From PALSA-612 sp046729255 (lineage in GTDB: Bacteria; Actinomycetota; Thermoleophilia; Gaiellales; Gaiellaceae), in NCBI GenBank assembly GCA_046729255.1, contig JBKPGF010000056.1, positions 1 through 16,691 on the forward strand: DNA of 16,691 nucleotides. Direction: 5' to 3'. The notes beneath the pieces were generated by a model. The model saw only the letters and a list, made by a program, of their open reading frames with translations, was not told where the DNA came from and did not search any database. Positions 14,688 through 16,691 of this stretch are shown here, piece after piece. A program made the translations under genes and the position numbers. Position 1 is the first letter of the stretch, and every line of letters begins with the position of its first letter.

Positions 14688-14771
14688 CCCGACTGCCGCC
14701 TCGGTCGCGCGATCGATACTCAGAGCCGGCCGCTCGATCCAGTAGTCCGGGAAGCACGCGGCAATCATCTC
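14688..14771. other. Unexplained junction between methyltransferase remnant and LigD-like gene
   Basis: These 84 bases lie between the last recognisable methyltransferase codon and the LigD-like stop. The minus strand opens with ATG four bases after that stop and reads IAACFPDYWIERPALSIDRA. I cannot match this to any family. It may be a leftover gene fragment at the deletion junction. Confidence 0.3.
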
Positions 14772-15674
14772 TCAGCGCAGCTTCCTGAGCGCGCGGCCGA
14801 GGGCCTGGCCGCCCGCGAGCACGGGCTCGAACAGGTCGCCGTGCTGCTCCACCCGCTCGAGCGCCTCGCGCATCCCGAAGCGGCGCGGGGTCACGTCCTC
14901 CGTGAGCTCGTCCCAGCGAAGCGGCGTCGAGACCGGCGCGCCCGGCTTCGGCCGCACCGAGTAGACGGAGGCGATCGTCTTCCCCCGCGCGTTCTGACGG
15001 TGGTCGACGAGCACGCCCTCGCGCTTTTTCTTCAGCCACTCGGTCGTGACCAGCCCCGGGTGCCGCTCCTCGAGTGAGCGCGCCACGCGCTCCGCGAACG
15101 CATAGGTCTGCTCATAGGTCGCCCGGCGCGCGATCGGGACGAGCACGTGAATGCCGTCGGCACCGCTCGTCTTGACGTAGGACTCGAGCTCGAGCCGCTC
15201 CAGCTCCTCGCGGATCAGGTGCGCGACGCGGATCGCGAGCGCGAAGCCGCCATCAGATTCATCGACACTGGGCGGGTCGAGGTCGAAGAGCACGAAGTCC
15301 GGGCGGTGCGGCTTGTCGACGCGCGAGTACCACGCGTTCATGTCGATGCAGTTCATCTGCACCATCCAGAGCACCGCCTCCTCGGAGTTGACCAGCGGGA
15401 AGTCGACCATCCGCGATTCGCCCGAGCGCCGGACGGTCCGGAACTTGCGCGTCGGGATCCAGGAGGGCATGCCCTTCGGCGCCTGCTTCTGGAAGTACGC
15501 GTCCCCAGCCAGGCCGTAGGGCCGGCGCTTCATCGTGAACGGCCGGTTGCGCAGGTGAGGGACGAGCACCGGCGCGATCGCGCGGTAGTACTCGAACAGA
15601 TCCTGCTTCGTGATCCCTTCGTCGGGGAAGAGGACACGATCCGGGCTCGTGAGGCGGACCGACCGCTCGGGCAC
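14772..15674 (-). CDS. Stand-alone LigD-type polymerase/primase domain protein
   Basis: This 300-residue protein is the polymerase (PrimPol) domain of the LigD end-joining family, without ligase or nuclease domains. It begins VRLTSPDRVLFPDEGITK, the usual start of this domain. The metal-binding pair lies in FVLFDLDPP, followed by TSGADGIHVLVPI and the third acidic motif VDHRQNARGKT. Such enzymes fill gaps, preferring ribonucleotides, during non-homologous end joining with Ku and ligase, neither of which is in this window. I chose GTG 15674 because the domain begins immediately after it; the open frame runs to 15791. It is divergent from the LLM oxidoreductase and convergent with the methyltransferase remnant. 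Confidence 0.9.
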   Translation of the reverse strand: MPERSVRLTSPDRVLFPDEGITKQDLFEYYRAIAPVLVPHLRNRPFTMKRRPYGLAGDAYFQKQAPKGMPSWIPTRKFRTVRRSGESRMVDFPLVNSEEAVLWMVQMNCIDMNAWYSRVDKPHRPDFVLFDLDPPSVDESDGGFALAIRVAHLIREELERLELESYVKTSGADGIHVLVPIARRATYEQTYAFAERVARSLEERHPGLVTTEWLKKKREGVLVDHRQNARGKTIASVYSVRPKPGAPVSTPLRWDELTEDVTPRRFGMREALERVEQHGDLFEPVLAGGQALGRALRKLR

Positions 15675-15750
15675 GCCATGGTTGTACCTGTCTAGGCGCG
15701 CCCCTCCAAGACCGACTCGCGATTCGACTAAGTTCCGCCGTGGGCGATCG

Positions 15751-16691
15751 ATGGAACTCGACCTGCTGATCATCTCGCAGGAAAACGTCACCTGGGACGA
15801 CTGGTGCGCGCTGGCCGATGCGTGCGAACGATCCGCAATCCCGGCGCTCTTTGCCGGAGACCACTACATCTCGACAAACGACGAGCTGGGCAAGGTCGCA
15901 CACGACGCTTGGACGATCATCTCCGCCCTGGCGATGCGCACGTCGTCTCTGCGCCTCGGCACGATGGTCACTCCGGTGACGTTTCGTCCGCCTGCAGTGC
16001 TGGCGAACGCCGTCGCGACCGCCGACCACATCTCGGGCGGCCGGATCGAGCTCGGGCTGGGGTCGGGGTGGATGGAGCGCGAGCACCGGGCGTTCGGCTT
16101 TCCCTTCCCGAGCACACGGGTGCGCCAGCAGATGCTCGCCGAGCAGCTCGAGATCGTGCACCGGCTGTGGACCGAGGACCGCGTCACGTTCGACGGCAGC
16201 CATTACACGCTCGAAAACGCGCCCGGCAGGCCGAGACCATTGCAATCTCCCCATCCCCCGATCATCGTCGGCGGCAGCGGCACCCCGGGCACGATGCTGC
16301 CGGCCGCACGCTTCGCCGACGAATACAACGTCTCATGGGTCTCCGGCCCGCAAGAGTTCCCCGACGCCCGCCAACGCGTGATCGAAGCCTGCCGCGAAGT
16401 CGGCCGTGACCCTGCGACGATGCGCTTCTCGATCGCGATCCACGGCATCGTCGGGGAGACCCGTGACGAGGCAATGGACCGCGCTCGCGCGATCTACGGA
16501 CTCCGGCCGCGCGACCAGAGCTTCGACGACTGGTTCGCCGGCTCCAGGCAGCAGCGATTGTTCGGCTCGGTCGACGAGGTCGCAGCCGCACTTCTTCCGT
16601 ACGCCGAGGCTGGAGCCGATCGGCTGATGATCATGCACAGCCTGCATACCGATCTCGACTCGATCCCGCTGATCGGACAGCAGCTGGCACC
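15751..16691 (+). CDS. LLM-class flavin/F420-dependent oxidoreductase (3' end beyond window)
   Basis: The frame is open from ATG 15751 to the window edge: 313 complete codons without a stop. It has the luciferase-like fold signatures DHYIS near residue 37, LRLGTMVTPVTFRPPAVLAN near 67-86, and SGGRIELGLGSGWMEREH near 95-112. HPPIIVGGSG comes later, near 169-178. This layout fits the F420-dependent Rv1855c-like (TIGR03560) group, which reduces or oxidises small molecules with a deazaflavin. The substrate is unknown. Only the extreme C-terminus seems missing. No clear Shine-Dalgarno precedes the ATG. It diverges from the LigD-like gene, leaving a 76-bp shared upstream region. Confidence 0.88.
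   Translation, partial: MELDLLIISQENVTWDDWCALADACERSAIPALFAGDHYISTNDELGKVAHDAWTIISALAMRTSSLRLGTMVTPVTFRPPAVLANAVATADHISGGRIELGLGSGWMEREHRAFGFPFPSTRVRQQMLAEQLEIVHRLWTEDRVTFDGSHYTLENAPGRPRPLQSPHPPIIVGGSGTPGTMLPAARFADEYNVSWVSGPQEFPDARQRVIEACREVGRDPATMRFSIAIHGIVGETRDEAMDRARAIYGLRPRDQSFDDWFAGSRQQRLFGSVDEVAAALLPYAEAGADRLMIMHSLHTDLDSIPLIGQQLA

Noticed and set aside
14520..14768. 82-residue minus-strand gene after the LigD-like gene
   Set aside because: Most of it is antisense to the methyltransferase remnant, which has a ribosome site and motifs. Only the first ~30 residues are kept as an unexplained fragment.
14688..15077. C-terminal part of the 273-residue methyltransferase frame
   Set aside because: It reads antisense to the LigD-like polymerase and contains no methyltransferase motif.
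15804..16409. 201-residue plus-strand frame and several minus-strand frames at the right edge
   Set aside because: They are shadows of the LLM oxidoreductase frame starting at 15751, which runs off the window without a stop.
1..16691. CRISPR array, rRNA, insertion sequence or integrase
   Set aside because: No regularly spaced repeats, rRNA signatures, transposase or integrase motifs were seen on reading both strands.

Overview
The window is high-GC DNA, roughly two-thirds G+C over most of its length, with tightly packed genes and an actinobacterial gene set. That set includes an ECF sigma factor with a SnoaL-like tail, a luciferase-like (F420-type) oxidoreductase, a stand-alone LigD polymerase domain, and a TM0106-type nuclease-helicase fusion. 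Several genes have candidate leaderless starts. A soil actinobacterium of the Thermoleophilia/Gaiella type is plausible. This is inferred from gene content and composition, not from a marker gene.

Layout. Positions 76-1926 hold a minus-strand operon: cupin, SigX5-like sigma factor, then a DUF1697 protein. Next come an SRPBCC protein (plus) and a hemolysin III family membrane protein (minus) whose stop codons almost touch. A secreted sialidase-like protein (3373-5160) follows and ends at a strong hairpin. At 5311-5617 two tiny genes, absent from a plain long-ORF view, overlap out of frame, so the acidic tail of one and the basic head of the other share the same purine-rich DNA. Positions 5686-7461 hold a divergent pair: an FAD-linked oxidase and a small cupin paralogous to the one in the first operon. 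Positions 7534-10818 are an exported pair: a pentapeptide-repeat membrane protein and a FecR-like/Ig-like/PD40 propeller protein, behind a good promoter. The pentapeptide gene appears to start at an ATC codon, which restores its signal peptide.

The right third concerns DNA processing. A 1054-residue protein (10847-14011, minus) joins a Cas4-like Fe-S PD-(D/E)XK nuclease, a DEDD/RNase H-like exonuclease and an SF1B helicase. Divergent from it, in a stretch of lower GC, are a 43-residue ORF and a DNA methyltransferase cut off after the SAM-binding motif. The methyltransferase remnant runs tail-to-tail into a LigD-type polymerase gene. Together they look like a nuclease-helicase gene beside a decayed modification system. 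The right edge is an incomplete LLM-class oxidoreductase.

The least expected structure is a short direct repeat. The last ~47 bp of the nuclease-helicase gene, up to its stop codon, recur at 5615-5661 (44/47 identical by eye), and a more decayed copy sits at 5215-5245. The first two copies bracket the tiny overlapping gene pair. The second and third bracket the oxidase, cupin, pentapeptide and propeller genes. This resembles recombination or integration footprints at the 3' end of the helicase gene.
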